From positions 1 through 36,747 of the forward strand of contig JAJRRA010000055.1 in NCBI GenBank assembly GCA_024279945.1: a stretch of 36,747 bases of DNA, written 5' to 3'. Shown one piece after another: positions 1 through 8,476 of the stretch. This DNA comes from Gammaproteobacteria bacterium (lineage in GTDB: Bacteria > Pseudomonadota > Gammaproteobacteria > Xanthomonadales > SZUA-36). Position 1 is the first letter of the stretch. Each line of letters begins with the position of its first letter. The translations under genes were made by a program, and so were the position numbers. Below the pieces are notes generated by a model. It was not told the origin of the DNA, did not search any database, and saw only the letters and a program-made list of their open reading frames with translations.

Positions 1-10
1 GCTTCGCCAG

Positions 11-853
11 ATGCCAGGAGATAGATTGGCATTGTCCAGTCTTGCATCTATGAAATACAGAGCCAGTCAACTTGAAGCTGAATGGGAACAAGCATCAAGG
101 GATGCCCGAATGGACGTGTGCCATTACAGGCTCATAAAAGACGAGAATGAACATTTTGGCGCAAGTGATGTTTCAAAATCCTTATTGGGGTTTCAGTCGC
201 TAGTTAGCAACATTTTTGCGGCATTGACCGATAGGCCGAGAGAAAGGGGTAGGCTGTCGCAGGCTGTAATTCAAACTACACAACTCAATTTAGGCTTTGC
301 TTACCCAGGCTCGTTTGCATTTGCGTTGTATGTTCCAAGCGAAACTACCCTTTTTGGTGGCAAATTTGATGATACTGTAGATGCAACTTTCAGAGTACTA
401 AATCTTCATGATCAAAAAGAGGTTCGAGCAATTGCTGAACAACTGGGAATTGCGGTACTCAGACGGGTATTTCAATGGTCAGAGTCAAACCTTGCTTCTG
501 GGTTTGATTTGGCATTGACTTGGACAAACGCACTTGGGAACAAGCGGGGAGATAGCATCAATCTCCAGCACTGGGCGTCATTAGTTGAATTGATCGGCAG
601 CACCTCTGAAACTGACACTACCACACACACAGAAATCGGTGTATTAGTAGGCATTGAAACGGGTGGGAGAAATTTTTTTCACCTAGTAGTGCCAAATGGG
701 CCTAGCTATAAAGGCGGCTTGGCAGCAGAGTTTGATAAGCAAGAAAAATGGACGGTAAATAGTACCTATCGGGCGATTATTGAAGCGCAATCAACGGTTC
801 AATATTCAACGGATAAAACCAAAGAGGACCACGAACTAAAATTTTGGAAATGA
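11..853 (+). CDS. hypothetical protein, possibly 5'-partial
   Basis: I do not recognise this 280-residue protein. The reading frame stays open to the window edge upstream of the ATG, so the true start may lie outside. It has no signal peptide, no clear membrane segment and no catalytic motif I can name. The N-terminal third is charged and probably helical. The middle carries Gly/Phe/Ala-rich and Asp-rich segments, and the C-terminal half is mixed alpha/beta in appearance. The gene is AT-richer than the glycan and cytochrome genes further right and lies 45 bp upstream of a transposase gene on the same strand. It could therefore be a passenger of that element or resident DNA next to it. No function is proposed. 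Confidence 0.6.
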   Translation: MPGDRLALSSLASMKYRASQLEAEWEQASRDARMDVCHYRLIKDENEHFGASDVSKSLLGFQSLVSNIFAALTDRPRERGRLSQAVIQTTQLNLGFAYPGSFAFALYVPSETTLFGGKFDDTVDATFRVLNLHDQKEVRAIAEQLGIAVLRRVFQWSESNLASGFDLALTWTNALGNKRGDSINLQHWASLVELIGSTSETDTTTHTEIGVLVGIETGGRNFFHLVVPNGPSYKGGLAAEFDKQEKWTVNSTYRAIIEAQSTVQYSTDKTKEDHELKFWK

Positions 854-1795
854 TACGTTCTGCTTGACGCTAAGCATAAAAGTTCATACAATAGATATAT
901 GAACAAGCTATCCGTCAAAGCCCGCGCTCAAATCCTACACCTCCTTTGCGAAGGAACGTCCATGCGGGCAATCTCCCGCCTGACCGGTGTATCAATCAAT
1001 ACGGTATCAAAGCTTCTGGTGGACGCTGGCAATGCTTGTGCCGCATATCACGACGATGCAGTACGCGGCCTTTCTTCAAGGCGCATCCAGTGCGATGAAA
1101 TCTGGTCATTCACATACAGCAAGCAGAGGAACGTTGAAACCGCTAAGGCTGCACCGGAAGGCGCTGGCGATACATGGACATGGACCGCGCTGGATGCCGA
1201 CAGCAAATTGATCGTTTCCTATCTGGTAGGCGGTCGTGACGCGGGTTACGCACATGAGTTTATGCAGGACGTAGCAGAACGGCTGGATACCAGGGTTCAA
1301 CTCACTACAGATGGACACAAGGCTTATCTGGAAGCAGTTGAGGGTTCGTTTGCTGGTCAGGTTGATTATGCACAACTTATTAAAATGTACGGCGCTGTAC
1401 CCGAACATGCAAAGGGTCGATATTCACCAGCAGAATGTACTGGCACAAGAAAGATTCCAGTATCGGGTTATCCCGACATGGACCACGCCAGCACTAGCCA
1501 CGTTGAACGCCAGAACCTTACCATGAGAATGCACATGCGCCGATTTACAAGACTGACAAACGCATTCTCAAAGAAGTTTGAAAATCACGCGCACATGGTC
1601 GCGATCTACACCGTGTTCTACAATTTCGTTAAGATCCACCAAACACTTCGAGTCACCCCCGCAATGGAAGCTGGTCTGTCTGACACGGTACGTAGTTTTG
1701 AATGGATCGTTGGCTTGATTGAAGTTAACGCGCCGAGACCAAGACCGCGAGGCCCATACAAGAAGAAAGCTGAAATTTCAAACTGAGACACTACC
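854..1795 (+). mobile_element. insertion element around the transposase (left end undefined)
   Basis: The right end is inferred from the break in the opposing leucine-rich-repeat gene at about 1787-1795. Read inward, this end starts GGTAGTGTCTCAGTTTG. No clear inverted copy is visible in 854-898, so the left end may lie upstream, with the gene at 11-853 inside as cargo, or it may have decayed. No target duplication could be identified. Confidence 0.4.
899..1786 (+). CDS. IS1-like DDE transposase
   Basis: This 295-residue protein resembles the transposases widely annotated as IS1 family. An N-terminal helix-turn-helix (about residues 8-45, with the phrase AISRLTGVSINTVSKLL) would bind the element ends. 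A DDE nuclease core follows, with the likely acidic residues D66 (in QCDEIWSF), D138 (in TTDGHKAY) and E203 (in SHVERQNLTMR). The Trp-rich stretch DTWTWTALDAD and the NFVKIHQTLRVTPAMEAG block are typical of this group. The frame is complete. Its stop lies 4 bp from the stop of the converging leucine-rich-repeat gene, which ends abruptly, so the element probably inserted into that gene. I did not find a matching left inverted repeat just upstream, so the left boundary is not defined. Confidence 0.85.
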   Translation: MNKLSVKARAQILHLLCEGTSMRAISRLTGVSINTVSKLLVDAGNACAAYHDDAVRGLSSRRIQCDEIWSFTYSKQRNVETAKAAPEGAGDTWTWTALDADSKLIVSYLVGGRDAGYAHEFMQDVAERLDTRVQLTTDGHKAYLEAVEGSFAGQVDYAQLIKMYGAVPEHAKGRYSPAECTGTRKIPVSGYPDMDHASTSHVERQNLTMRMHMRRFTRLTNAFSKKFENHAHMVAIYTVFYNFVKIHQTLRVTPAMEAGLSDTVRSFEWIVGLIEVNAPRPRPRGPYKKKAEISN

Positions 1796-3828
1796 ATCCG
1801 TCGTAATAGCTTGCAACGTATCCATTCGGTACATTTTCGCTGATTTCGCAATCAAGATTTTCCGATTCGAATTGGGTGACATTGAAAGTCACGCTAGCAC
1901 CCTGCTTGACGATGGCATGCGCTGAGATTGGTAAACCGGTATTGCAGTTGATAGTGACTTCTACACCTGCCGGGTTATCGTCGTCAAATATCTTGGTCAC
2001 CGTAAAGCTTGCCAGCGCCTGTTGGTCCTCGGGAATAATTTGGTCAAGCGCGTTACAACCCTGCAGGTTGCCGGACAGGAAAAGGTCTCCTCCTACGTCC
2101 GGAATACCCGCTGCGCCCGGACCCGGGCCCGGGTCTCCGTCATCAACCTGATCAAGCAATGCTTGCAGTCCGGAGCACAGGCCCAGCAGGGGGTTATCTT
2201 CGATCTTCACATTACCTGCAACATGGATCAGTAATGACAGGTCATCAAGATTTTCGAGTATGTCGTTCTTTGCAATCCACAGCACACCATTCACACGAGT
2301 AAGCGCAGACAGGCCATCAACGTTTGTGAGCGCATCGTTGTTCACAAGATACAAACCGCCCACACTGGCAAGATTGGACAGGCCGTTGATGTCAGTGAGC
2401 GCAGCGTTGGCCTGAATTTCGAAGTATCCGCCCACGCTGGTGAGTGCGGACAAGCCATTGAGGTTGGTGAGTGCCACGTTTGTAGTAACTTTGAAATAAC
2501 TACCCACACTCGTGAGGCTGGACAAGCCATCAACGTTGGCCAGGGCAGGATTCCATTGCAAATTCATGTACCCGCTGACAGTGGTGAGCGCGGAAAGTCC
2601 ATCGATATTTCCCAGAAGGGTATTGCTCGTAATCGACAAATAACCCGTGGTCACAAGGCTGTATAAACCATCAATGTTCACCAGCTTGGGATTAGATGTA
2701 ATCCCGAACCAGCTTTTAACGCTGGTAAGGCTGGAGAGACCATCCAGATTCATTAGGGAATCGTTATCGCTGATGAAGAAATTCCTCTTCACGGTGGCGA
2801 GGCTGGTGAGACCATCAACATTTGGCAGTACAGGATTATTACTAATGTTCAGATCCCCGGCCACGCTGGTGATACCCGACAGACCGGCCAGGCTCGCCAG
2901 AACTGTGTTGTTGGTGATACTCAGGTTGTACACGCTGGGTAGGCCGCTCAAGCCAGCCACGTTGACCAGCGAGGTATTATTGGCAATTGTGACGCTCAGG
3001 GTGGCCCCGCTGGTAATACCGGACAGGCTATCGATATTAGCCAGAACGGGATTATCGGAGATTTCGAGACTGAGTTTTACGACGGTGAAATTGGACAAAC
3101 CACTGATGTCTGCCAGAACGGCATTGTTCTTAATCCACAAAGTACTGCTCACACTGCTGAGACCGGAAAGGCCATTCACATTGGTCAGGGCCCCATTATT
3201 GGTAATTTTCACAACATTACCCGCGCTGGTAATGCTCGACAAGCTGTCAATGTTGACAAGGGAATCGTTGTTGTCGATCGTCAGCGCCCCGACGCCGGTA
3301 ATACCGGACAAGCCGCTAATATCGGAAAGGATCGGATTGTTAATAAGGTACAGGACCCCGCTCATACTGCCGCTGAACGAGGACAAGCCATTGAGATTCG
3401 TCAGGATGGTGTTGTTAGCGATATGCAATCCATGAATACTCGTGAGGCCCGAAAGGCTGTCTATGTTCGCCAGGAGTGGATTGTCAAAGATCGCCAATGT
3501 ACCCGTGACGCTGGTCATACCGGACAGGCCGGTGATATCCACCAGGACGGGGTTGTATTTGATCTCCAGGTTCCCCCCCCACAGCAACGAGGCTGGAAAG
3601 ACCGTTGAGATTGGTGATATCGCTGCCCCTGACTCCAAGGTGTCCCGTCACCGTGTCGCAGGGACCGTAAGTTGTCTGGAAATTATCGACATCCGACTGC
3701 GATAAAAGTGAGATAGTGCTCGGCGAACAATTCACCGCCGCCAGCAAGGGAGAGGAAAACAGGGAGATGCAGAAAACCATGATCAGCGCGGCGATCATTT
3801 TTGTTGTTTGTGCCTGATGGGGACTCAT
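1791..3828 (-). pseudogene. secreted leucine-rich-repeat surface protein, frameshifted and 3'-truncated
   Basis: Reading from 3828 the protein starts with MSPHQAQ and a good signal peptide ending near LLAAVNC. The ATG is preceded by AGGAG. It then enters leucine-rich repeats of about 23-25 residues built on NPxLxNIDGLSSLTSV, roughly 22 units. At a run of eight G (plus-strand C at 3573-3580) the frame is lost; one G fewer would join VAVGG directly to NLEIKYNPVLVDI and restore the whole repeat array down to 1791. After the repeats comes a Cys-containing domain (TVTKIFDDDNPAGVEVTINC and following) seen at the C-termini of other exported proteins. This ends suddenly in SYYDGW and a TAG supplied at the edge of the transposase element, so the 3' end is probably lost. 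The protein would have sat on or outside the outer membrane. The frameshift could be real, phase-variable, or an assembly error. Confidence 0.75.
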
Positions 3829-4177
3829 GATACACGGGACTCCTGTATGAAAACAAAAGTAGCAAATCACCGTCTTGCCGGGGCGAACGAATAATAAAGT
3901 TTATAACTTCAACAGTTTATCTCATATGAAAAAATATATTATCCACTGTAGCCGCTGAATTCACGCCTAACAGGAACTTTAATTGATTTGGGACAAGGCT
4001 GGCGTTGCTATAAGACAGGCTTACTCACTCGTCAGGCCAGTGGTCACGCATTGCGGCGGCCTTTACTGTATATTTCTACTCTGGTACCCGGTTTGGGACG
4101 CTCAACACTCTCTCCCAGTAGAGAGCAAACTATTTGACCAGGGAATCGAACAAGGGCAGGCAGGCGCCGAAACGTGC
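3829..4177. other. intergenic region and unresolved remnant
   Basis: The first about 150 bp upstream of the leucine-rich-repeat gene are AT-rich and probably carry its promoter. From about 3983 to 4177 a short open frame runs into the membrane segment of the FecR remnant, but it has no recognisable FecR N-terminal domain, so I treat it as decayed sequence. I see no RNA gene here. Confidence 0.4.
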
Positions 4178-4985
4178 TATTTCGCGGCTGCAGCCACCAT
4201 GATAGCCGCTCTGGTGGTGGGTGGGCGGGCGGCTGATCTGGCCGCCTGTCGCTGCAGGCCTGGAAATAGTAAGTACCCGGATTGGAGAACAACGGTCCAT
4301 TGCGCTGGCCGACGGGTCTCTGGTCTATCTCAATACTCAGACATCCCTGAGCATCAAACTGGACGACAAGTTGCGCCGGGTCGAATTGATGGCGGGCGAA
4401 GCCCTGTTTACCGTAGCAAAAGATCCAAACCGGCCATTTATTGTAAACGCCGGGAAAACCCAGGTCCGTGCGGTCGGTACCCAATTCAATGTTCGTCGTG
4501 AGCAGGACATGGAAACGATAACCGTTGTCGAGGGGAAGGTGGCACTCAGCGAAACCGGTGGCAGTACACAAGCCACCGCGCCGGACCAGCCGGAAACTGT
4601 GGACGCCCGGACACAGGTGCAAGCCGGCGTTGCGCGATCATTGCAAACCGGCATTGAATTGACACCAGGCAAGCAGGCAAAGATACGCAACAGCCGGACC
4701 CCAATTGAAACCACAGACGTCAAGACGGAGAAGGTTGTGGCGTGGACTGAACGGCGGCTGATTTTCGACGGCGAAATGCTTGGTGAGATCGTCGAGGAAT
4801 TCAACCGTTATAACCTCAATCGTGTGGAAGTCACAGATGCGAAACTCAGATCCATCCGCCTCAGCGGAGTCTTTGATGCAAACGACCCGGAATCCCTGCT
4901 CACGTTCCTGAGCAACACGGAGCAACTGAGGATACAACAGCGGGCTGACGGTACCCGGCTTATTTGCCCCTCGAATTCTTTATAG
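4178..4985 (+). pseudogene. FecR-like anti-sigma/sensor remnant, frameshifted
   Basis: FecR proteins sit in the inner membrane and pass a signal from a TonB-dependent receptor to an ECF sigma factor. Here a membrane segment (FAAAATMIAALVVGG) is read in one frame. The periplasmic part continues in another frame after a G-rich stretch near 4215-4235. This second frame, open from a GTG at 4221, contains the FecR core: STRIGEQRSIALADGSLVYLN, then FIVNAGKTQVRAVGTQFNV, then TVVEGKVALSE. It also has a C-terminal secretin/TonB-like short domain (ERRLIFDGEMLGEIVEEFNRYN). The usual cytoplasmic N-terminal domain of about 80 residues cannot be found, and no ECF sigma gene lies nearby. It is followed 77 bp later by a broken TonB-receptor gene, the usual partner. 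I regard both as a dead uptake/signalling unit. Confidence 0.75.
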
Positions 4986-5062
4986 GTATCCCGGTACTCG
5001 AATTCGATCTCTCAACACTCTCCACTACTTAAGGGCACAAAAACGTCTGGAGGAGAAGTTCT

Positions 5063-6351
5063 GTGATACGAGTCAATACCATCCGATTACTAGGCATATT
5101 CGCCCTGGCCACCGCTTCGCTCGCACTGGCGGACAACAACCCTGGATGACAATATTTCACCCCAGGCACTGAACAAAGCACTGAATGAATTTGCCGAGCA
5201 ATCGGGCCTGCAGCTTGTCTACCGTACTGAGCTGGTAGCCGGTATTGAAAACGAAGGTACCCGCTCCCCCAACAACGATGATGAGGCGCTCAGCCAGCTT
5301 CTGGCCATTACCGGGCTGGAATATCGCTTCATCAACGAATTGCGCATCAACGGCCTTGCCGATGTGGTCAGCCTTACACCGAGCCTGGGAGTAGCCGATT
5401 GTGGACCGGCTTCCCCTAATCTGACCCTGCGCGGAATCGGTTCCACCGATCGCGACGCCGGCAGTGACCGTTCGGTAGTCGTGTTCGTTGACGAGGTTTA
5501 CATGGGCCGGGCCGGTGGATCGGCCTTCGACCTGTTTGATCTTGAATGCATCGAAGTACTGCACGGCCCGCAAGGCACACTGTTCGGCAAAAACGTGGTT
5601 GGTGGCGCCATCCACTACATCAGTAAAAAGCCGGTAGCGGAAACGGACGCCTATCTGCAAGTCGGTGCAGGAAACTACAATTTGCTGGAAACGCGGGGCA
5701 TGTTCAACACGCCCCTGGCCGACAACATCAATGGCCGTTTTTCATTCAGCACCAGGGACTGTGACGGCTTCCAGACCAACCTGAGAACCGGAAATGATGT
5801 CGACACCGCCGAGAATGTAAGCGCACGCGGCGAAATCCAGTTTACGCCATCGGATGATCTTACAATATTGCTCAGCGCCGACCTCGCCCGCGACAGGATA
5901 TATGGAATCTCACGGAAAGTGGCGCCCGCATCGGGCTTTACCGCCTTCCTGGGATTTTTCCCTGATCCGGACCCACGTAATGTCCAGACCAATGTTGACG
6001 GTTTTTTCGACCGGGATATCGCCGGATATTCCGCCTGTCCTCATTTCCCTCGGATGAAAAGTGGACATGGGTCGTCGGCGCCTTCTTTTCCAAAGAAGAC
6101 ACCAGCCGTTTGTCCACTCGCGACCGTTCCCTGTTTGGCAGTACCTCCAAGGCAAGAAAAATGGCTGCGGAATCCTCGACGCTCGGATCACTTATCAACC
6201 TAATGCGGGAAGTTTCGAAGTCGCGTTGTGGATACAAAATGCCGCCAATGAGCTATACCGCAGCCAAGTGCAAGTTGGAGCCGGCACCGGTATTTCACCT
6301 TACGGACAACCGAAAACTTACGGCCTGAGTGTTTCCTGGCAGTACGAATGA
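5063..6351 (+). pseudogene. TonB-dependent receptor remnant with STN domain
   Basis: A GTG at 5063 behind a strong GGAGGAG site starts a signal peptide (IRVNTIRLLGIFALATASLALA). The frame stops after a few codons near 5146. One frame over, the text continues with a secretin/TonB short N-terminal domain (LNKALNEFAEQSGLQLVYRTE ending in LEYRFINE). It then jumps straight into the plug domain (NGLADVVSLTPSLGV, LRGIGSTDR, VLHGPQGTLFGKN), so the TonB box and early plug are missing. Barrel strands follow to about 6040. After another frame change only the last C-terminal strands remain (the segment ending LSVSWQYE at 6351). Intact receptors with this start are usually 700-1000 residues; this would give about 400. 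It therefore cannot be a working receptor. It lies directly downstream of the FecR remnant. Confidence 0.8.
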
Positions 6352-6389
6352 CGGGAAGGGTTTCTCGGCATAATCACTGGTCCCGCTGC

Positions 6390-6790
6390 ATGCGGTCCGG
6401 ACGTTTACTCGTCTGGGCCCTGGTCATCATGGCAGGCGCCATGCCCACCCCGACTATGGCCGAATCGCAGCATGTGGTCACTGGTTTCCGCTGGAAAAGA
6501 AGTCGAGGTGGCGAACTACGGGGCAAACTCCGGTTCCACCGGCGTAAACGGCGTCACGGCTAAACTGGTTTACTACGATGCGGAGAATCCTCCGGCTGAT
6601 ATTGTCGGTAAAATCGTGGTGTTCTAAACAAAGGTGGATCAGGCACAGGTCGAACGCTTCGGCAACAGTGACTACGAATATCGCAGCACCGGTGAAAACC
6701 AGGGCCGCCTGTCGAGTGATTATCGTTATCGTATTCCTGATGACCTTATTTATCAGGCCGCAACATCGATAAACTCGACTGATGACAATG
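6390..6790 (+). pseudogene. exported protein remnant, possibly a PA-domain enzyme
   Basis: A signal-peptide-like start (MRSGRLLVWALVIMAGAMPTPTMAES) is followed, one frame over, by a soluble stretch (GKEVEVANYGANSGSTGVN, then LVYYDAENPPADIVGKIVVF). This ends in TAA at 6625, and the same frame then continues with sensible sequence (VDQAQVERFGNSDYEYRST and onward) to about 6780. The phrase ADIVGKIVVF resembles protease-associated (PA) domains, but that is a weak resemblance. The gene has at least one frameshift and one nonsense codon, and it runs into the 3' end of hicB. It belongs to the same decayed block as the FecR and receptor remnants. Confidence 0.45.
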
Positions 6791-6965
6791 GAGGCGGGAT
6801 GTCATCGCCAAGTTCTTTGAGGCTCTGAAGGTGTAGTTCTATAGCTTCCTCAATGAGCTTGATAACCTCTCCCCGGGACTCACCGATTACGGCACATCCT
6901 GGAAGGTCTGGTACGTATGCACCATAGCTTTCGGGGCCCTCTTCAACAACAACTATATATTTCAT
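6753..6965 (-). CDS. hicB: HicB family antitoxin
   Basis: This 70-residue protein carries the HicB partial RNase-H-like fold seen in the antitoxins: an N-terminal strand MKYIVVVEEGPESYGAYVPDLPGCAVIGES, then a helix rich in Glu (IKLIEEAIELHLQSL) and a short tail ending VEFIDVAA. The phrase YVPDLPGC is the family signature. There is no added DNA-binding domain after it, so this is the short type. It starts 10 bp downstream of hicA on the same strand, forming a two-gene operon. It should bind and neutralise HicA, and the complex is expected to repress its own promoter. The reading frame is intact although the neighbouring genes are decayed. Confidence 0.9.
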   Translation of the reverse strand: MKYIVVVEEGPESYGAYVPDLPGCAVIGESRGEVIKLIEEAIELHLQSLKELGDDIPPPLSSVEFIDVAA

Positions 6966-6975
6966 ATGCCATATT

Positions 6976-7161
6976 CTACTTCAGGCTGGCCTGCTTGAGC
7001 ATATTTGACAGTGTTCCTGGCGGCACTTCCAGGCCAGGTTTGCCTGCAACAGTGACTGTGCCTGGCTTTTTTGGATGATGAAACTGGCGGTGGCTTCCTT
7101 TCATTCGTACCTGCACCCATCCATCGTTTCGAAGGTATTTAAGCACATCTCTCACTTTCAC
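6976..7161 (-). CDS. hicA: HicA family mRNA interferase toxin
   Basis: This small 61-residue basic protein matches the HicA dsRBD-like toxins. It begins KVRDVLKYLRNDGWVQVRMKGSHRQFHHP, with the catalytic His24 in the GSH motif, followed by TVTVAGKPGLEVPPGTLSNMLKQA. HicA cleaves mRNA and slows growth until HicB binds it. The start is a GTG; a second GTG two codons later is also possible. A 17-bp perfect palindrome touches the start codon and probably serves as the autoregulatory operator. The pair is the only clearly intact unit in the left decayed zone, which fits the addictive nature of such modules. Confidence 0.9.
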   Translation of the reverse strand: MKVRDVLKYLRNDGWVQVRMKGSHRQFHHPKKPGTVTVAGKPGLEVPPGTLSNMLKQASLK

Positions 7162-7178
7162 CTTGCCATTTTGGCAAG
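7162..7178. promoter_or_regulatory. palindromic operator candidate of hicAB
   Basis: CTTGCCA-TTT-TGGCAAG is a perfect 7+3+7 inverted repeat immediately upstream of the hicA start codon. Its place over the ribosome-binding region suggests autorepression by the HicAB complex; a small translational hairpin is the alternative. Confidence 0.5.
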
Positions 7179-7318
7179 ACAGTTCGTGACCGCATGTAAG
7201 TTTCTACCTCGAATGGATGCAGGACAATCCCCATATCGGCATCTCATCCATCGGGTGAATCTACCGGAAAATTGATTATGTTTCGACTGACCAATTTCTT
7301 GTACCATTCCCAACCATC

Positions 7319-8068
7319 ATGCAGCCGGAACTTTATCAACAAATGCGGAATCTGGAGGACAGTCACTGGTGGTTCCAGGGACGTCGCCGGATTGTCGCTT
7401 CCCTGCTCGGCGCCATCTGCCTGCCCGAGAACGCAAAATTGCTGGATTTGGGCTGCGGTACGGGCGGTAACCTGGAAATGCTTTCAGACTTCGGCGAGGT
7501 AATCGGGGGTGAACTGGATGCCACCGCGGCCGAACTGGCCCGGCAGCGTGGCGGCGCGGCAGTGCTGGAAGGGAGTCTGCCGAATGATCTTCCGGTTGGC
7601 GAGGGTGACTTCAATTGCGTAACGATGCTGGATGTACTGGAACACATTGAGGCGGATGCACGAAGCCTGGAAGCGGTGCATCGTTTACTCGCGCCGCGTG
7701 GCCGCCTGTTGCTCACCGTGCCTGCCTTCGGCTTCCTGTGGGGGCCGCACGATGAGGCGCACCATCACCAGCGACGCTACCGCGCAAAAGCATTGCGCTC
7801 ACTGTTGCAGGAGGCCGGTTTCCGGGTCAACAAATTGACTTACTACAACACCTGGCTGTTCCCGCCCGCCGCCCTGGTGCGCCTGTTGCGAAAATTTCTG
7901 CCCGCCGGCGATGCCGGGGTCGAGTTGACCCTGCCGCCACCGTGGTTGAACCGGCTACTTGGCGGCTTATTTGCCAGCGAACGACATGTGCTAAAACATG
8001 CCCGGTTTCCGTTCGGGATTTCCTTGCTCGCGATTGCTCAAAAAAGTGAGGACCCGGCCCGTGACTAA
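7319..8068 (+). CDS. class I SAM-dependent methyltransferase
   Basis: This 249-residue protein has the Rossmann-type SAM-binding motif LLDLGCGTGGNLEML (about residues 40-54). It also has an acidic end of strand 2 (GELDATAAELAR), and motif III-like text VTMLDVLEHIEADARSL followed by LLLTVPAFGFLWGPHDEAHHHQRRY. The HDEAHHHQRRY stretch is common in methyltransferases found inside polysaccharide and glycolipid loci. A fairly hydrophobic C-terminal part suggests contact with the membrane. It starts an apparent operon with gtrA 15 bp downstream. The likely substrate is a sugar or lipid-linked sugar, but the sequence does not say which. No clear Shine-Dalgarno site precedes the ATG. Confidence 0.75.
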   Translation: MQPELYQQMRNLEDSHWWFQGRRRIVASLLGAICLPENAKLLDLGCGTGGNLEMLSDFGEVIGGELDATAAELARQRGGAAVLEGSLPNDLPVGEGDFNCVTMLDVLEHIEADARSLEAVHRLLAPRGRLLLTVPAFGFLWGPHDEAHHHQRRYRAKALRSLLQEAGFRVNKLTYYNTWLFPPAALVRLLRKFLPAGDAGVELTLPPPWLNRLLGGLFASERHVLKHARFPFGISLLAIAQKSEDPARD

Positions 8069-8083
8069 GAACAGATCGAACCG

Positions 8084-8470
8084 ATGCAGGCGCTGATCCG
8101 TTTCGCCATCAGCGGTGGCCTGGCCACGCTGACCCACGTTACGGTGTTTGTGCTGCTGGTGGAGTGGCTGAACATTCGCCCGCTGTATGCCTCGGTACCG
8201 GCTTTCCTGGCCGCAGTGGGTGTTTCCTATGGCATGAACTACCGCTGGACTTTTGATGCCGACGGGCCGCATCGCGTCATGCTGCCGCGTTATCTGCTGG
8301 TGGCCGTGACCGGTCTGTTGCTGAATCTGCTGATCACCTACCTGGTGGTCGATGTCGGCCACCACTGGTATGGCTATGCGCTGGCGGCAATTGTGGTGCT
8401 GGTCCCCCTGGTGACCTTTTCCCTGAGCAAATTGTGGGTTTTCAAACCCAGCGAACCGGACTCAGAGTAG
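8084..8470 (+). CDS. GtrA family membrane protein
   Basis: This 128-residue protein has four hydrophobic helices and the family start LIRFAISGGLATLTHVTVFVLL. The second helix ends GVSYGMNYRWTF, a hallmark of GtrA, and the last helix ends LVTFSLSKLWVF. GtrA proteins are thought to move polyprenyl-phosphate-linked sugars across the inner membrane, so that a GT-C enzyme can use them outside. The window offers matching partners: GtrB-like GT2 enzymes (21310-22308, 12950-13894) and GT-C-like proteins (9304, 10990, 19539). It sits 15 bp after the methyltransferase gene. Its stop is 6 bp from the stop of the converging pentaheme cytochrome gene. Confidence 0.85.
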   Translation: MQALIRFAISGGLATLTHVTVFVLLVEWLNIRPLYASVPAFLAAVGVSYGMNYRWTFDADGPHRVMLPRYLLVAVTGLLLNLLITYLVVDVGHHWYGYALAAIVVLVPLVTFSLSKLWVFKPSEPDSE

Positions 8471-8476
8471 CAGCGC

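Noticed and set aside
2647-3435. A 262-codon plus-strand frame inside the LRR gene
   Set aside because: It is the reverse image of the repeat array (monotonous Leu/Val/Pro/Arg text) and has no independent support.
1975-3560. Regular repeats of about 70 bp that might suggest a CRISPR array or tandem satellite
   Set aside because: The units diverge freely at third positions, keep a protein frame and encode leucine-rich repeats.
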